Shown: positions 44,286 through 53,528, counted from the first letter of the stretch. The stretch: DNA of 64,000 nt from JAJFJD01 sp965228695 (GCA_965228695.1 CBDDIB010000002.1:4836001-4900000); one strand, 5' to 3'. The notes: generated by a model not told the origin, from the letters alone. Translations and numbers: made by a program.

Positions 44286-44375
44286 GGTGCCGCTCCCCGT
44301 GATTGGGTTTGTGATGATGAAATTTCGTTAATCAACAATATAGGCGTCGAGCCGCCGCCGGGCCACCGCCTCGGC

Positions 44376-44404
44376 GACGGAATATATCTCCGTCCGTGGA
44401 CGGA
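44376..44404. promoter_or_regulatory. Overlapping inverted repeats upstream of gabD
   Basis: Three GACGGA/TCCGTC half-sites alternate in orientation. GACGGA-N7-TCCGTC spans 44376-44394, and TCCGTCC-GT-GGACGGA spans 44389-44404, sharing the middle arm. They lie about 100 bases upstream of the gabD ATG, in a 143-base gap. Confidence 0.55.
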
Positions 44405-44428
44405 ATTGAGACATTGCGCGTTTGACGT

Positions 44429-46009
44429 CTAAAGCGCTTCTTCGCCCGCCGCGCCGGCGCCCGCGGCGCGCCCGCCGACGAAGCATTCCGAAAGGTTGCC
44501 GCCGCCGATATAGAGATGCCCGAAAACGCTGCCGAGTTCACCTGCGGCGTAGAGTCTTGGAATCGGATCGCCGTAGACATCGAGAATGCGTTGCCGGGAA
44601 TCGTGCACCGGCCCGCCCTGCGTGTTGGAGACAAGCGGCCATGCGGCGGCATAATAGAACGGCGGGGTCGCGACCGGCATCATGCTGGACCCGGGCCGGC
44701 CGAATGCCGCGTCTTCGCCCGCCGCGCAATACGCGTTGTAACGCTCCAACGTCGCCGACAGCACCGCCTCGTCGATCGACAGCGCCGAAGCCAACTGGGC
44801 GAGCGATCCGGCGGTCTTGAGAATTCCCATCTGAACTTCCGTCTGATTGTCCTGGCTCCAGCGGAAATCCAATCCTTCCTCATTGTAGAGCGGCTGTCCG
44901 ACGGGGAAAGTCTTCCGCCCCTCCTCGTCGAAGACGAACCAGCCGGGCAGCGCCGGATAGTCTTGCGTTTCCGGCCGGAACCGCTGCATCGGCCGGTGAC
45001 CGGTATCCTGCATATACGGTTCGTACTCGTTCATGAAACGGCCGCCGTCGCGGTCCAGCAGGATCCACGGCATCCGGACCGCGCGATCGCCCGCAAATCC
45101 GCTGTCCCATTCGACCGTGTCCTCGCCGTCCGCGACCGGGAACCAGTCCGGCAGGCGCTTGGTGCGGATGCCGAAGGGATAGTCCGGGTCCGTGTGCTTG
45201 AAGCCGTAGGTGCCGTGGTAGTGCCACATGTGCCACAGGTCCGCGCCCACGTCCTGCGCCATCCGGATTCCGTCCCCGGTATTGCCGCGAAAGGCGGTCG
45301 AGAAGACCGGCTGGCCCTGCCAATACTGCATCTGCATCGACGGGTCGGCCTCGAACCCGCCGCAGGCGAGGACCACGCCGCGGCGCGCCCGGATGCGGCG
45401 CTTCGCACCGTCGCGCTCGACCACCAACCCCCGGACCGACCGGTCCGGACCAGTGACGAGGCGATGCGCCCGGCAGGACGTGTAGACCGGGATCCGGCGA
45501 TGCTTGACGTTGTCCTCGACCACCTTGAAGAGCCGCGAACCCGCACCGAGCGACCGCACATGCGGGTAAGCCTCGTCGATATCGACGCCGGGGATATCCT
45601 CGATCATCGCGTAGGCGAAACTATTGCGGCCCGGAAACGGATAATTGCCGAGGCCGGGCCGGTTGATCACGGTCGCACCGTTCACTTCCGCCAGCTCGCG
45701 GATGAAGACCTCTAGTTCGGCCATGCCGTCCGCGAAACGGCGCAGCACTTCGTCCGGCGTGGTGCCCGCGTTCGTCGCCTTGAGATATTCGAATGTGCCG
45801 TCGGGATCGCGCGAGATCCGAACGCCGCCGGCCGAACAAATCGATATCCCGCCGGGATGCGGCATCTTCTCGACGACCAGAACGTCGGAGCCTTCGTCAT
45901 GCGCGGAAATCGCCGCCGCCCCGCCGGCGAACCCGAACCCGACGACGATGACATCGGTTTCCTCGTCCCAAGTTTCAGCCGGTGTCTCCGGCGGCGTACT
46001 TTCTGTCAT
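44429..46009 (-). CDS. FAD-dependent dehydrogenase of the fumarate reductase/3-ketosteroid dehydrogenase flavoprotein family
   Basis: A 526-residue flavoprotein. FAD binds at DVIVVGFGFAGGAAAISAHDEG (about 19-40), followed by VVEKMPHPGGIS. GVVLACGGFEAD near 235 and the C-terminal NTQGGPVHDSRQRILDVYG with YIGGGNLSECF match the succinate dehydrogenase/fumarate reductase flavoprotein superfamily (FAD_binding_2). Soluble members include urocanate reductase, ketosteroid dehydrogenases and tricarballylate dehydrogenase; the substrate here is unknown. No iron-sulfur or cytochrome partner gene adjoins. It is divergent from a VOC gene. Confidence 0.88.
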   Translation of the reverse strand: MTESTPPETPAETWDEETDVIVVGFGFAGGAAAISAHDEGSDVLVVEKMPHPGGISICSAGGVRISRDPDGTFEYLKATNAGTTPDEVLRRFADGMAELEVFIRELAEVNGATVINRPGLGNYPFPGRNSFAYAMIEDIPGVDIDEAYPHVRSLGAGSRLFKVVEDNVKHRRIPVYTSCRAHRLVTGPDRSVRGLVVERDGAKRRIRARRGVVLACGGFEADPSMQMQYWQGQPVFSTAFRGNTGDGIRMAQDVGADLWHMWHYHGTYGFKHTDPDYPFGIRTKRLPDWFPVADGEDTVEWDSGFAGDRAVRMPWILLDRDGGRFMNEYEPYMQDTGHRPMQRFRPETQDYPALPGWFVFDEEGRKTFPVGQPLYNEEGLDFRWSQDNQTEVQMGILKTAGSLAQLASALSIDEAVLSATLERYNAYCAAGEDAAFGRPGSSMMPVATPPFYYAAAWPLVSNTQGGPVHDSRQRILDVYGDPIPRLYAAGELGSVFGHLYIGGGNLSECFVGGRAAGAGAAGEEAL

Positions 46010-46252
46010 CCTGCCCTCAAGTTTCTTGATTGTTGTCGCATGCCGAGGCGAGCGCCAAGCCCTGCGAATTTACCATTCACGCGATTACGGCGCGAACCGG
46101 GGATGATATCTGCTCGCTTGCGACAATGCCTTCGCCAGGCGCATACGATTCCGCAATTCGCATCCCGCGCACGGCGCGACTAGGATGGGCCGATACAGCG
46201 ACCGAAGCATTGCATCTTCGGCGCGCAACGCACCATCGGAGGAAGCCGCGTC

Positions 46253-46627
46253 ATGATTAAGGGAATCGACCATATCGAACTGATCGTCCGGGACTTCGAC
46301 GAATATATCGAGTTCCTGCAAAGCATCGGGTTCAAGATGCTGACCCGCACCAGCCATCATGGCGAATCCGCCGAATTGCAGGCTGAGGGCGAAAACCAGC
46401 CGATCTTCGAAATTCACGAGGCGACCGGCGAGGAAGTCATCGGCGTGAACCACATCGCCTTCCGCGTCGACAACGTGAAAGACGCGCACGAGGCGCTGAA
46501 GAAAACCCCGATCAAATTCCGGGAACCGAATTACGTGGAAGCCACCGGCCGCACGACGATCAACTTGCGCGACCCGGACGGCTGGCGCATGCAACTCGTC
46601 GACGCGAAACGGGAAGACCCGGCCTAA
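46253..46627 (+). CDS. VOC family protein
   Basis: A 124-residue VOC protein with metal-ligand candidates His7 (IDHIEL), His in VNHIAFRVDN and a C-terminal DPDGWRMQLVD where Gln stands in the usual Glu place. It resembles lactoylglutathione-lyase-like members of unknown substrate. A GGAGGAAG-type site lies upstream of the ATG. It ends in a GGCTCATGAGCC palindrome (46628-46639) just past the stop, which lacks a T-run and is only a weak terminator candidate. Confidence 0.86.
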   Translation: MIKGIDHIELIVRDFDEYIEFLQSIGFKMLTRTSHHGESAELQAEGENQPIFEIHEATGEEVIGVNHIAFRVDNVKDAHEALKKTPIKFREPNYVEATGRTTINLRDPDGWRMQLVDAKREDPA

Positions 46628-46813
46628 GGCTCATGAGCCTATAGTCACCCAAATCTTGAGAAAGAGTGAGAAACTACAATCTTTGATTGATGAAAAGGAA
46701 GGTAGCTGCCTGGAATTTAAATTATCTTAATCATTTAAACTCAACCTGGGATACCAACGCCGCTCACCGGGTCCCATAGAGCCGGTTCGAACGGCGAAAA
46801 CTCATCCATCAAG

Positions 46814-47650
46814 ATGACGGTCCCGATGAGACGCTTAGCACTCCCCGTAATGGCCGCGGTTACCCTTCTGTTGGGTATCGCCGTCTTATGGACGGTACTG
46901 TCGGTCGAGCGCCGCCTCCCGCCTTGCCCGGATGTCGATAGAAGTCAGTTTCACAACTGTCACGGCTCCTACACGAAAGCCGACGGCGGCGTATATGTCG
47001 GCGGCTTCAAGAACGGCAAGAAACACGGACAAGGGAAGTTCACCAGCTATAAGGGTGATACCTTTGTCGGTGAATACCGAAATGGGCTACCGCATGGTCC
47101 GGGCGTGTACAAAGGCGCCGACGGGCGCAGCTTCGTAGGCGAAAATCGAAACGGCAAGCAGCATGGCTATGTCGAAGCGACTTACGCCGACGGCAGCACT
47201 TATTTCGGTGAATTCAAGGGCGGCAAATGGGACGGACAAGGGACTTACACCCATGCCAGTGGAAACAAATTCGTCGGCTCATATCGGAAAGGCGAAAAGA
47301 GCGGCTACGGCACCTTTACGTTCGTCAGCGGGAGCCAGTATGTCGGCGAATACCTAAAGGGAAAAAGACACGGTAAAGGCACCTACACGCATCATAACGG
47401 AAGCAAATACGCCGGGGACTACAGGGCCGGCAAAAAGCACGGAACAGGCACCTATACGGACGTTGACGGACGAAAATTCGTTGGTGATTTCCGCAACGGC
47501 AAGAAACATGGCCACATCTCGGCCACCTATGCGGACGGAAGTAAATATGTCGGCGAATTTCGTTACGGCAAGAAGCATGGCCGAGGCACTTACACCTCGG
47601 CAGATGGGCGCACCCAAGCTGGTAGGTGGGAAAACGGTCGGCTCGAATAA
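46814..47650 (+). CDS. Membrane-anchored MORN-repeat protein
   Basis: A 278-residue protein with a single hydrophobic segment (about 7-30), then CPDVDRSQFHNCHGSY with two cysteines. Nine full 23-residue MORN repeats and a tenth partial one run from about residue 57 to the end, each of the form YVGEF-x-NGKKHGxGTYT. The topology puts the repeats outside the cytoplasm. MORN repeats form an extended beta-hairpin sheet used for membrane or protein binding. The gene and its 185-base upstream gap are AT-richer than the surroundings, suggesting acquisition. Function is unknown. Confidence 0.88.
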   Translation: MTVPMRRLALPVMAAVTLLLGIAVLWTVLSVERRLPPCPDVDRSQFHNCHGSYTKADGGVYVGGFKNGKKHGQGKFTSYKGDTFVGEYRNGLPHGPGVYKGADGRSFVGENRNGKQHGYVEATYADGSTYFGEFKGGKWDGQGTYTHASGNKFVGSYRKGEKSGYGTFTFVSGSQYVGEYLKGKRHGKGTYTHHNGSKYAGDYRAGKKHGTGTYTDVDGRKFVGDFRNGKKHGHISATYADGSKYVGEFRYGKKHGRGTYTSADGRTQAGRWENGRLE

Positions 47651-47682
47651 CGACAGACTACTCCCACAAAGCGCGCAGAGAT

Positions 47683-49515
47683 CTACTCCACCGTCACCGA
47701 TTTCGCGAGATTACGCGGCTGGTCCACGTCCGTGCCCTTGAGCACGGCGGTGTGGTAGGCGAGCAGTTGCACCGGGATCGAATACAGGATCGGCGCGACG
47801 AAGGGGTCGACCTGCGGCATCTCGATGGTGGCCGTGGGTTCGGCCTGGCTCTCCAATCGCGCGATGCCGTCCTTATCGGATATAAAGATGACGCGGCCGC
47901 CCCGGGCGATCACTTCCTGCACGTTCGAGGCGGTCTTTTCGAACAGTGGATCGTTGCCCGGCGCGATCACGATGACCGGCACGGCTTCGTCGATCAGGGC
48001 GATCGGGCCGTGCTTCATCTCGCCGGCGGCGTATCCCTCGGCATGGATATAGGAAATTTCCTTCAGCTTGAGCGCGCCCTCCATCGCGATCGCGAAGCTG
48101 GTGCCGCGGCCGAGATAAAGCACGTCGTGCGCCTCGACCAATTCCTCGGCGATGTCGGCGATCGCGCTGACGTCGCTTAGAACCTCGGCCGTCCGGCCGG
48201 GAATCTCGGCCAATGCGCCCGTGAGATGCGCCGCCCGGTCCACGTCCAACGTCCCACGCGCGCGGCCGAAGGCGATGGCGAAACAGGCCAGAACGGTCAA
48301 CTGCGTCGTGAAGGCCTTGGTCGAGGCGACGCCGATCTCCGGCCCCGCCAAGGTGCGGAGGACACCGTGCGATTCCCGCGCGATCGTCGATTCCGGCACG
48401 TTGACCACCGAGACGATGCCCTGTTCCTGCGACGCGGCGTAGCGCAACGCGGATAACGTATCCATGGTTTCGCCGGATTGGCTGATGAAGATCGACAGGC
48501 CGCCCGGGTCCATCGGCATGTTGCGGTAGCGGAACTCCGAGGCGACGTCGATCTCGACCGGCAACCGGGCCGTTTCCTCGATCCAATACTTGCCGACCAA
48601 GCCCGCATAGTAGGCCGTGCCGCAGGCGCTGATCGAGACCCGCGGCACCGCCGCCAGATCGATCGGAAGCGGCGGCAGGGTGATCGTCCGTTCCGCCGGC
48701 TCCAGCACCGCGTGCAGCGTATCGCCGATCACCGCCGGCTGTTCGTAGATTTCCTTCTGCATGAAGTGGCGGTAGTTGCCCTTGCCGATCAGCGCGCCGG
48801 AAACCGCGGTCTGGACGATCGGCCGGTCGGCTTCCGCGCCGGTCCAGTCGTAGATCGTCGCGTCGCTTTCCGATACGACCGCCCAATCGCCTTCTTCGAG
48901 GTAACAGATCCGCTGCGTCAGCGGCGCCAGGGCCAGCGCGTCCGACCCGAAATACATCTCGCCGTCGCCGTAGCCGATGGCCAGCGGGCTGCCCTGCCGG
49001 GCGCCGATCATCAGATCGTGATGCCCACTGAAGATCAGCACCAGGGCAAACGCGCCTTCGAGCTTGCGCAGCGTCGCGGACACCGCGTCGCGCGGCGTGC
49101 AGCCGTCCTCCAGATAGCGGGTCACCAGGTGGACCACGACCTCGGTGTCCGTGTCGGTCACGAACTGGTTGCCCCGCGCCGTCAACTCGTCGCGCAGTTC
49201 CTGGAAATTCTCGATGATGCCGTTGTGAACCACGGCAACCCGGTCGGTCGCATGCGGGTGCGCGTTCGCCTCGCTGGGAACGCCATGCGTGGCCCAGCGC
49301 GTATGTCCGATCCCGATTGTTCCGCCGACCGGATCATCGTCGATCAAGTTGGCGAGGTTGACGAGCTTTCCCTCGGCGCGCCGGCGCTCGATGCTGCCGT
49401 TGACCAGGGTCGCGACGCCCGCCGAATCGTAGCCGCGGTATTCCAGCCGCTTGAGCCCATCCACGAGCAGCGGCGCGACCGGCGCCCTACCGATTATCCC
49501 GATGATCCCGCACAT
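47683..49515 (-). CDS. glmS: Glutamine:fructose-6-phosphate aminotransferase
   Basis: A 610-residue enzyme making glucosamine 6-phosphate for peptidoglycan and lipopolysaccharide. Cys2 of MCGIIGIIG is the glutaminase nucleophile after Met removal. LEYRGYDSAG and WATHGVPSEANAHPH belong to that domain. Two SIS domains follow (SISACGTAYYAGLVGKYW and AEELVEAHDVLYLGRGTS), ending in DQPRNLAKSVTVE. It starts directly after the glmU stop with no gap, so both steps of UDP-GlcNAc supply are coupled. No glmS ribozyme is expected or seen. Confidence 0.98.
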   Translation of the reverse strand: MCGIIGIIGRAPVAPLLVDGLKRLEYRGYDSAGVATLVNGSIERRRAEGKLVNLANLIDDDPVGGTIGIGHTRWATHGVPSEANAHPHATDRVAVVHNGIIENFQELRDELTARGNQFVTDTDTEVVVHLVTRYLEDGCTPRDAVSATLRKLEGAFALVLIFSGHHDLMIGARQGSPLAIGYGDGEMYFGSDALALAPLTQRICYLEEGDWAVVSESDATIYDWTGAEADRPIVQTAVSGALIGKGNYRHFMQKEIYEQPAVIGDTLHAVLEPAERTITLPPLPIDLAAVPRVSISACGTAYYAGLVGKYWIEETARLPVEIDVASEFRYRNMPMDPGGLSIFISQSGETMDTLSALRYAASQEQGIVSVVNVPESTIARESHGVLRTLAGPEIGVASTKAFTTQLTVLACFAIAFGRARGTLDVDRAAHLTGALAEIPGRTAEVLSDVSAIADIAEELVEAHDVLYLGRGTSFAIAMEGALKLKEISYIHAEGYAAGEMKHGPIALIDEAVPVIVIAPGNDPLFEKTASNVQEVIARGGRVIFISDKDGIARLESQAEPTATIEMPQVDPFVAPILYSIPVQLLAYHTAVLKGTDVDQPRNLAKSVTVE

Positions 49516-50877
49516 TCAGTCTTTGTCCTTCGCCCGTTCCTTTTTTTCGGCCGCGAGCCGTTCGCGCATGGGCTCGGCCCGGTCCGGCAGGTCCACCTGT
49601 TCGCCGCGGCCGATCGTCAGCGCGCCGCACGGAACGTCGCGGACCACCGTGCTGCCCGCCCCGATGATTGCGCCGTCGCCGATCCGCACCGGCGCGACGA
49701 TGGCCGTGTTCGAACCAATGAAGGCCGCCTTGCCGATCACCGTCCGGTGCTTGTTGAACCCGTCGTAATTGCAGGTGATCGTTCCCGCCCCGACATTGGT
49801 GCCGGCACCGATATCCGAATCGCCGATATAGGAAAGATGGTTGGCCTTCACGCCCTTGCCGAGAATCGCATTCTTGACCTCGACGAAATTGCCGATATGG
49901 ACATCCGTATCGAGCTTGGCGCCCGGCCGCAGCCGGGCGAAGGGTCCGATGCGCCCGCCCTGCCCGACCGTCGCTTCGGCGATGTGGCAAAACGCGTGGA
50001 TCTCCACCTCGTCCTCGATCGTCACGCCGGGGCCGAACACGACGTTCGGGCCGATCGTCACGTCACGGCCGACGACCGTGTCGTAGCTGAACCAGACGGT
50101 GTCCGGATCGATCAGCGTCGCGCCTTCTTCCAGCGCCCGCTCGCGGCGGTCGCATTGCCAAATCGCTTCGGCTTCGGCAAGGGCGAGCCGGCTGTCGACG
50201 CCCATCAATTCATCCGCGTCCGCCTCGACGAGCCGGCAGCGCAATCCTTCGGCCCGTGCGAGGCCGATCAAATCCGTCAAATAGTACTCGTTCTTGGCGT
50301 TGTCGTTGCCGACCCGATCGATCAACGAAAATATGATGCGCCCGTCGATCGCCATGACACCGGAGTTACAGAGATCGATCCTCTTCTGGCCCGACGTCGC
50401 GTCCTGATCCTCGACGATCGCGTTGACGTTGCCGTCCTGGTCGCAAATGACCCGACCGTATCCTTCAGTATCGTCGGTTCGGAAACCCAGCACCACGATC
50501 GACGCGCCATCCGCCCGTTCGTCCAGCATGTCCTGCAGCGTGTCCGTCTGAATCAGGGGTGTGTCGCCATAAAGGACCAGCACCGTGTCCGGGGTGATAT
50601 CGGACAGCGCGTCCCGCGCGGCGCCGACCGCGTGGGCCGTCCCCTTCTGGACCTTCTGGATGGCGGTCGGGTGCGGCGCCACCGCCTCTTCCAGCACTTT
50701 CATATCGGGTCCGGCGACGACGACCACTCGGGCGAGGTCCAACGGCTCCAAAGCGGACAGGACATGTCCCACCATCGACCGTCCGGCGACCGGGTGCAGC
50801 GCCTTCGGCAGGTTCGAGTTCATCCGGGTGCCCTTGCCAGCGGCAAGAATCACGGCAGCGGTTTCGCCAGTGCTCAT
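49516..50877 (-). CDS. glmU: Bifunctional UDP-GlcNAc pyrophosphorylase / glucosamine-1-phosphate acetyltransferase
   Basis: A 453-residue bifunctional enzyme. The N-terminal uridyltransferase has LAAGKGTRMNSNLPKALHP (about 11-29), QKGTAHAVG and YGDTPLI. The C-terminal left-handed beta-helix (about 255-450) is made of hexapeptide repeats with the acetyl-CoA and catalytic segments NFVEVKNAILGKG and YIGDSDIGAGTNVGAGTITCNYDG. It converts glucosamine 1-phosphate to UDP-GlcNAc. It leads the glmU-glmS operon and is divergent from gph. Confidence 0.98.
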   Translation of the reverse strand: MSTGETAAVILAAGKGTRMNSNLPKALHPVAGRSMVGHVLSALEPLDLARVVVVAGPDMKVLEEAVAPHPTAIQKVQKGTAHAVGAARDALSDITPDTVLVLYGDTPLIQTDTLQDMLDERADGASIVVLGFRTDDTEGYGRVICDQDGNVNAIVEDQDATSGQKRIDLCNSGVMAIDGRIIFSLIDRVGNDNAKNEYYLTDLIGLARAEGLRCRLVEADADELMGVDSRLALAEAEAIWQCDRRERALEEGATLIDPDTVWFSYDTVVGRDVTIGPNVVFGPGVTIEDEVEIHAFCHIAEATVGQGGRIGPFARLRPGAKLDTDVHIGNFVEVKNAILGKGVKANHLSYIGDSDIGAGTNVGAGTITCNYDGFNKHRTVIGKAAFIGSNTAIVAPVRIGDGAIIGAGSTVVRDVPCGALTIGRGEQVDLPDRAEPMRERLAAEKKERAKDKD

Positions 50878-51151
50878 ACGTCGTCAATTCCAGGTGCATT
50901 AACCATATCGGTCGCTTGGCTGCGGAAATTGCCATAGGGGGCCGATGGGGCCAAGTCACATATTATTTCGCAGTTTTTCAATGGATCGGGCATCGCACTG
51001 GTACTAGTCCTACGAGGCAATCGCGGGCGCACGGAAAAGCGAATCTCCTTGGAGGCCGGCCGCCAAGCCGCTAGAACGTGGGCTATGCGACACTCGCCCC
51101 ATTCCGGCTGATCCTATCCAACATACTGTTAAAAAAGACATAAATTTCACC

Positions 51152-51817
51152 ATGGCTGACCCTCTTCCGATCCTCGTCTTCGACTTCGACGGTACGCTCA
51201 TCGACAGCGCACCGGAACTGCAACACTGCCTCAACGCGGTCCTCGCGGAACACGATCGATCCGCCCTGCCGGTCGAAGCGGTCAAGAAGATGATCGGCAA
51301 TGGTGTCAAAAAATTGGTCGAACGTGGATTTGAGGCCACCGGCGGCGCTCCGGCCGATTTGGATGCCACGATGGAGCAGTTCATGGTGCACTACGATGCC
51401 GCGCCGGTCGAGGACACCCTCTATGACGGCGTCCGGCCGACGCTCGATTTCCTGCGGGATGCCGGTCATCGGATGGCAATCTGCACCAACAAACCGTATC
51501 GGGCCACGATGCGGATTCTGGAAGGTCTTGAGATCGCCGGATATTTCGAGGCGGTCGCCGGCGGCGACTCCTTTCCGGTCCGCAAGCCGGACCCGGGCCA
51601 TCTGCTCGGCGTCCTGGAAATGCTCGGCACGACCCCATCACGGGCCATCATGATCGGCGACAGCCCGAACGACATCGGTTGCGCGATCGCCGCCGAGGTC
51701 TGCTCCGTCGCCGTGACCTACGGATATTCGAACATTCCCCATGCGGAGTTGGGCGCCAATGTCCTGATCGACCGCTTCGACGCCTTGCCCGGCGTGATTG
51801 CCGGCTTGGCGGTCTAG
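51152..51817 (+). CDS. gph: Phosphoglycolate phosphatase, HAD family
   Basis: A 221-residue HAD phosphatase with the nucleophile Asp11 and acid Asp13 in VFDFDGTL, motif II Thr in AICTNKP, Lys in RKPDPGHLL, and motif IV MIGDSPNDI. A helical cap lies between motifs I and II. Gph-type phosphatases clear 2-phosphoglycolate formed during DNA repair or metabolism. The 274-base gap to glmU holds no recognised gene. Its stop overlaps the stop of the convergent hydrolase gene within CTAG. Confidence 0.9.
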   Translation: MADPLPILVFDFDGTLIDSAPELQHCLNAVLAEHDRSALPVEAVKKMIGNGVKKLVERGFEATGGAPADLDATMEQFMVHYDAAPVEDTLYDGVRPTLDFLRDAGHRMAICTNKPYRATMRILEGLEIAGYFEAVAGGDSFPVRKPDPGHLLGVLEMLGTTPSRAIMIGDSPNDIGCAIAAEVCSVAVTYGYSNIPHAELGANVLIDRFDALPGVIAGLAV

Positions 51818-52620
51818 GCGCCCGCGAGACCGTCGAGGAAACGCTTGAGCACGGCGGCACATTCCGCGCCGTGCGAAAACGGCAACCCATGCCGCGCGTG
51901 CGGGAAGACTTCAAGCTGGGCATTCGGCAATGCCTGCTGCAGTGCCGCCGCCCGCTCCACCGGAATGAAGGGGCTCGAGTCCGGATGCAGGATCAGCGTC
52001 GGTTGCGCAATCGCCGCCAGCCGGCCGCTTAAATCGGCTTGCTGCAACGCGGCGAGGATCCCCATCACGGCAGCCGGATCGCAGGCCGCCTGCTGCTCCT
52101 CGTACCAGCGGCGTTTTTCCGGCGGCACCGCGTCGTCGAAGAACCGCAGCGGCATCATGAAGTCCGACCAAGCAGTCATCCCGCCACGATCGATCACGTC
52201 CTGCCACGTGGCGACATTCTCGATTGAAGCGCCCTTGAACGCGGCGTTGCTCACGCCGACGCTGACAACCCGATCCGGGTAGTCGGCGGCGCAAGCGAGC
52301 GCGACCGTACCGCCGGTCGACTCACCAACAAGGTGAAAGCGCGGCGCATCAGCCGCGTCGGCCACCGCCAGCACGTCGTCGATCAGGTTTTGCCATTCCC
52401 AAGTAAATCCGTCCGGCACCGGCCGCGCGCCATGCCCCGGCAAATCGAAGGTCACGATGCGGTAACGGTCCGCCAGCACCGGCACCCATTCCGCCCAACA
52501 CTCGGCGCAGGTGCCGATCCCATGATGGAACAGGATCGTCTCGGGTGCCCCGCGCCACGGCAGCGTGAGGTCTGTGACACAGAAACCGGTACCGTTGGCG
52601 GTGCTGCCGGCGGGAGTCAT
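51814..52620 (-). CDS. Alpha/beta hydrolase
   Basis: A 268-residue alpha/beta hydrolase. The oxyanion segment is FHHGIGT near residue 31, the nucleophile Ser sits in GESTGG near 100, the acid Asp in LHPDSSPFIP and the base His in HARHGLPF. The range of possible substrates (esters, enol-lactones, C-C bonds) is wide. It resembles 3-oxoadipate enol-lactonase-like proteins. It lies 18 bases downstream of the cNMP-FHA gene, so the two may be co-transcribed. Confidence 0.88.
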   Translation of the reverse strand: MTPAGSTANGTGFCVTDLTLPWRGAPETILFHHGIGTCAECWAEWVPVLADRYRIVTFDLPGHGARPVPDGFTWEWQNLIDDVLAVADAADAPRFHLVGESTGGTVALACAADYPDRVVSVGVSNAAFKGASIENVATWQDVIDRGGMTAWSDFMMPLRFFDDAVPPEKRRWYEEQQAACDPAAVMGILAALQQADLSGRLAAIAQPTLILHPDSSPFIPVERAAALQQALPNAQLEVFPHARHGLPFSHGAECAAVLKRFLDGLAGA

Positions 52621-52638
52621 CGCCTACCCGGCCGCCGC

Positions 52639-53433
52639 CTAAACGTCGATCAGGAATTTGTACGGCGAGCCGTCACCGCCGGCGATGATCGTGTTCTCGC
52701 CGGGCTTGAGCGCGATCTGGTCGATCGGAAAATCGCGCCCCAGATTGCGGTCGTTCACGACGGTGCCGAGCTCGCTGTTACAGTCGCGCACGAAGATCCG
52801 CTTGTGATCCTCGAACAGAATGAAATGGGCCGGCGACAAACGATGCGGTTTCGGGTCGAGAATGCCGAGATCCGGTTCGGCGCCGTCATCGGTGCTCGGT
52901 TTCTCCGGCACCCGCCCGACGGTGAACGGCATCTTCCCGACCTTGATCGGATCGGTTCCGATATACATCTGAAGCGCATAACTGCCGCCGCGGATCGTCA
53001 CCGGCACGGGCGCGACACCGGACCAATCTCCGCCGCCGTCGGCAGGATTCGGCGGCTCGACCGCGGGCGGGACGGATTCGGAACCAGGCAACAACTGGGC
53101 CACGCGGTTGTCGACCTTCCGCAGACGAACGCTCAAGCGGCGGATCAGGTTCAGCGCCAGTTCACTGTCCGACGCGACCAACTCCAGGAATTGGCTGCTT
53201 TCATATATGTCGGCGGTGACCGCAGTTTCCGCCCGAGCGGTCGCACTGCGCGGCAAACCTTCGACCACGCCCATCTCGCCGAGGAACTCGCCCGTGCGCA
53301 CACGGCCGAGCAAGACCGGCGAATCGCCACGCTCCTTGATGACGGCGACGGTGCCCGACCGGACGAGATAGACGACGTCGCTCGGATCGCCTTCTTGGAA
53401 CAGTGCCGCGCCTGCGGGGTATTCTCGGGTCAT
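52639..53433 (-). CDS. Cyclic-nucleotide-binding and FHA-domain fusion protein
   Basis: A 264-residue signalling protein without an enzymatic or DNA-binding domain. Residues about 5-115 are a cNMP-binding domain with the phosphate-binding cassette GEMGVVEGLPRSATA (52-66). A Pro-rich linker (about 115-145) leads to an FHA domain (about 150-264) with Gly173-Arg174, Ser200-Pro-Ala-His203 and ELGTVVNDRNL. FHA domains bind phosphothreonine, so it could link a cyclic nucleotide to a Ser/Thr kinase target. No kinase or cyclase gene is in the window. The alpha/beta hydrolase gene follows closely. Confidence 0.87.
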   Translation of the reverse strand: MTREYPAGAALFQEGDPSDVVYLVRSGTVAVIKERGDSPVLLGRVRTGEFLGEMGVVEGLPRSATARAETAVTADIYESSQFLELVASDSELALNLIRRLSVRLRKVDNRVAQLLPGSESVPPAVEPPNPADGGGDWSGVAPVPVTIRGGSYALQMYIGTDPIKVGKMPFTVGRVPEKPSTDDGAEPDLGILDPKPHRLSPAHFILFEDHKRIFVRDCNSELGTVVNDRNLGRDFPIDQIALKPGENTIIAGGDGSPYKFLIDV

Positions 53434-53528
53434 CGCGTGATCTTACGCGTTGTTTGTATCGGTGCTCTGCAGGCGAGTGTGACCGAAATGACTCCGGGCA
53501 TCAACCGATCACCGCCGGCTAATGACGG

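Noticed and set aside
41463..44432. A 989-codon open frame on the plus strand opposite gor and gabD
   Set aside because: It is an antisense artefact of strong third-position GC bias. Both minus-strand genes have full sets of catalytic motifs, and the antisense product is His/Arg-rich with no family resemblance.
46628..46639. GGCTCATGAGCC after the VOC gene as a terminator
   Set aside because: It is a perfect 12-base palindrome but has no loop and no T-run.
47683..49515. A glmS ribozyme upstream of glmS
   Set aside because: The glmS start abuts the glmU stop with no leader, and the ribozyme is typical of Gram-positive bacteria.
48478..50937. An 819-codon open frame on the plus strand opposite glmS and glmU
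   Set aside because: Same artefact. The opposite strand encodes two unmistakable core enzymes.
51814..51817. Overlapping stop codons of gph and the hydrolase gene as a regulatory device
   Set aside because: CTAG gives TAG on both strands by chance in tightly packed convergent genes; nothing else suggests regulation.
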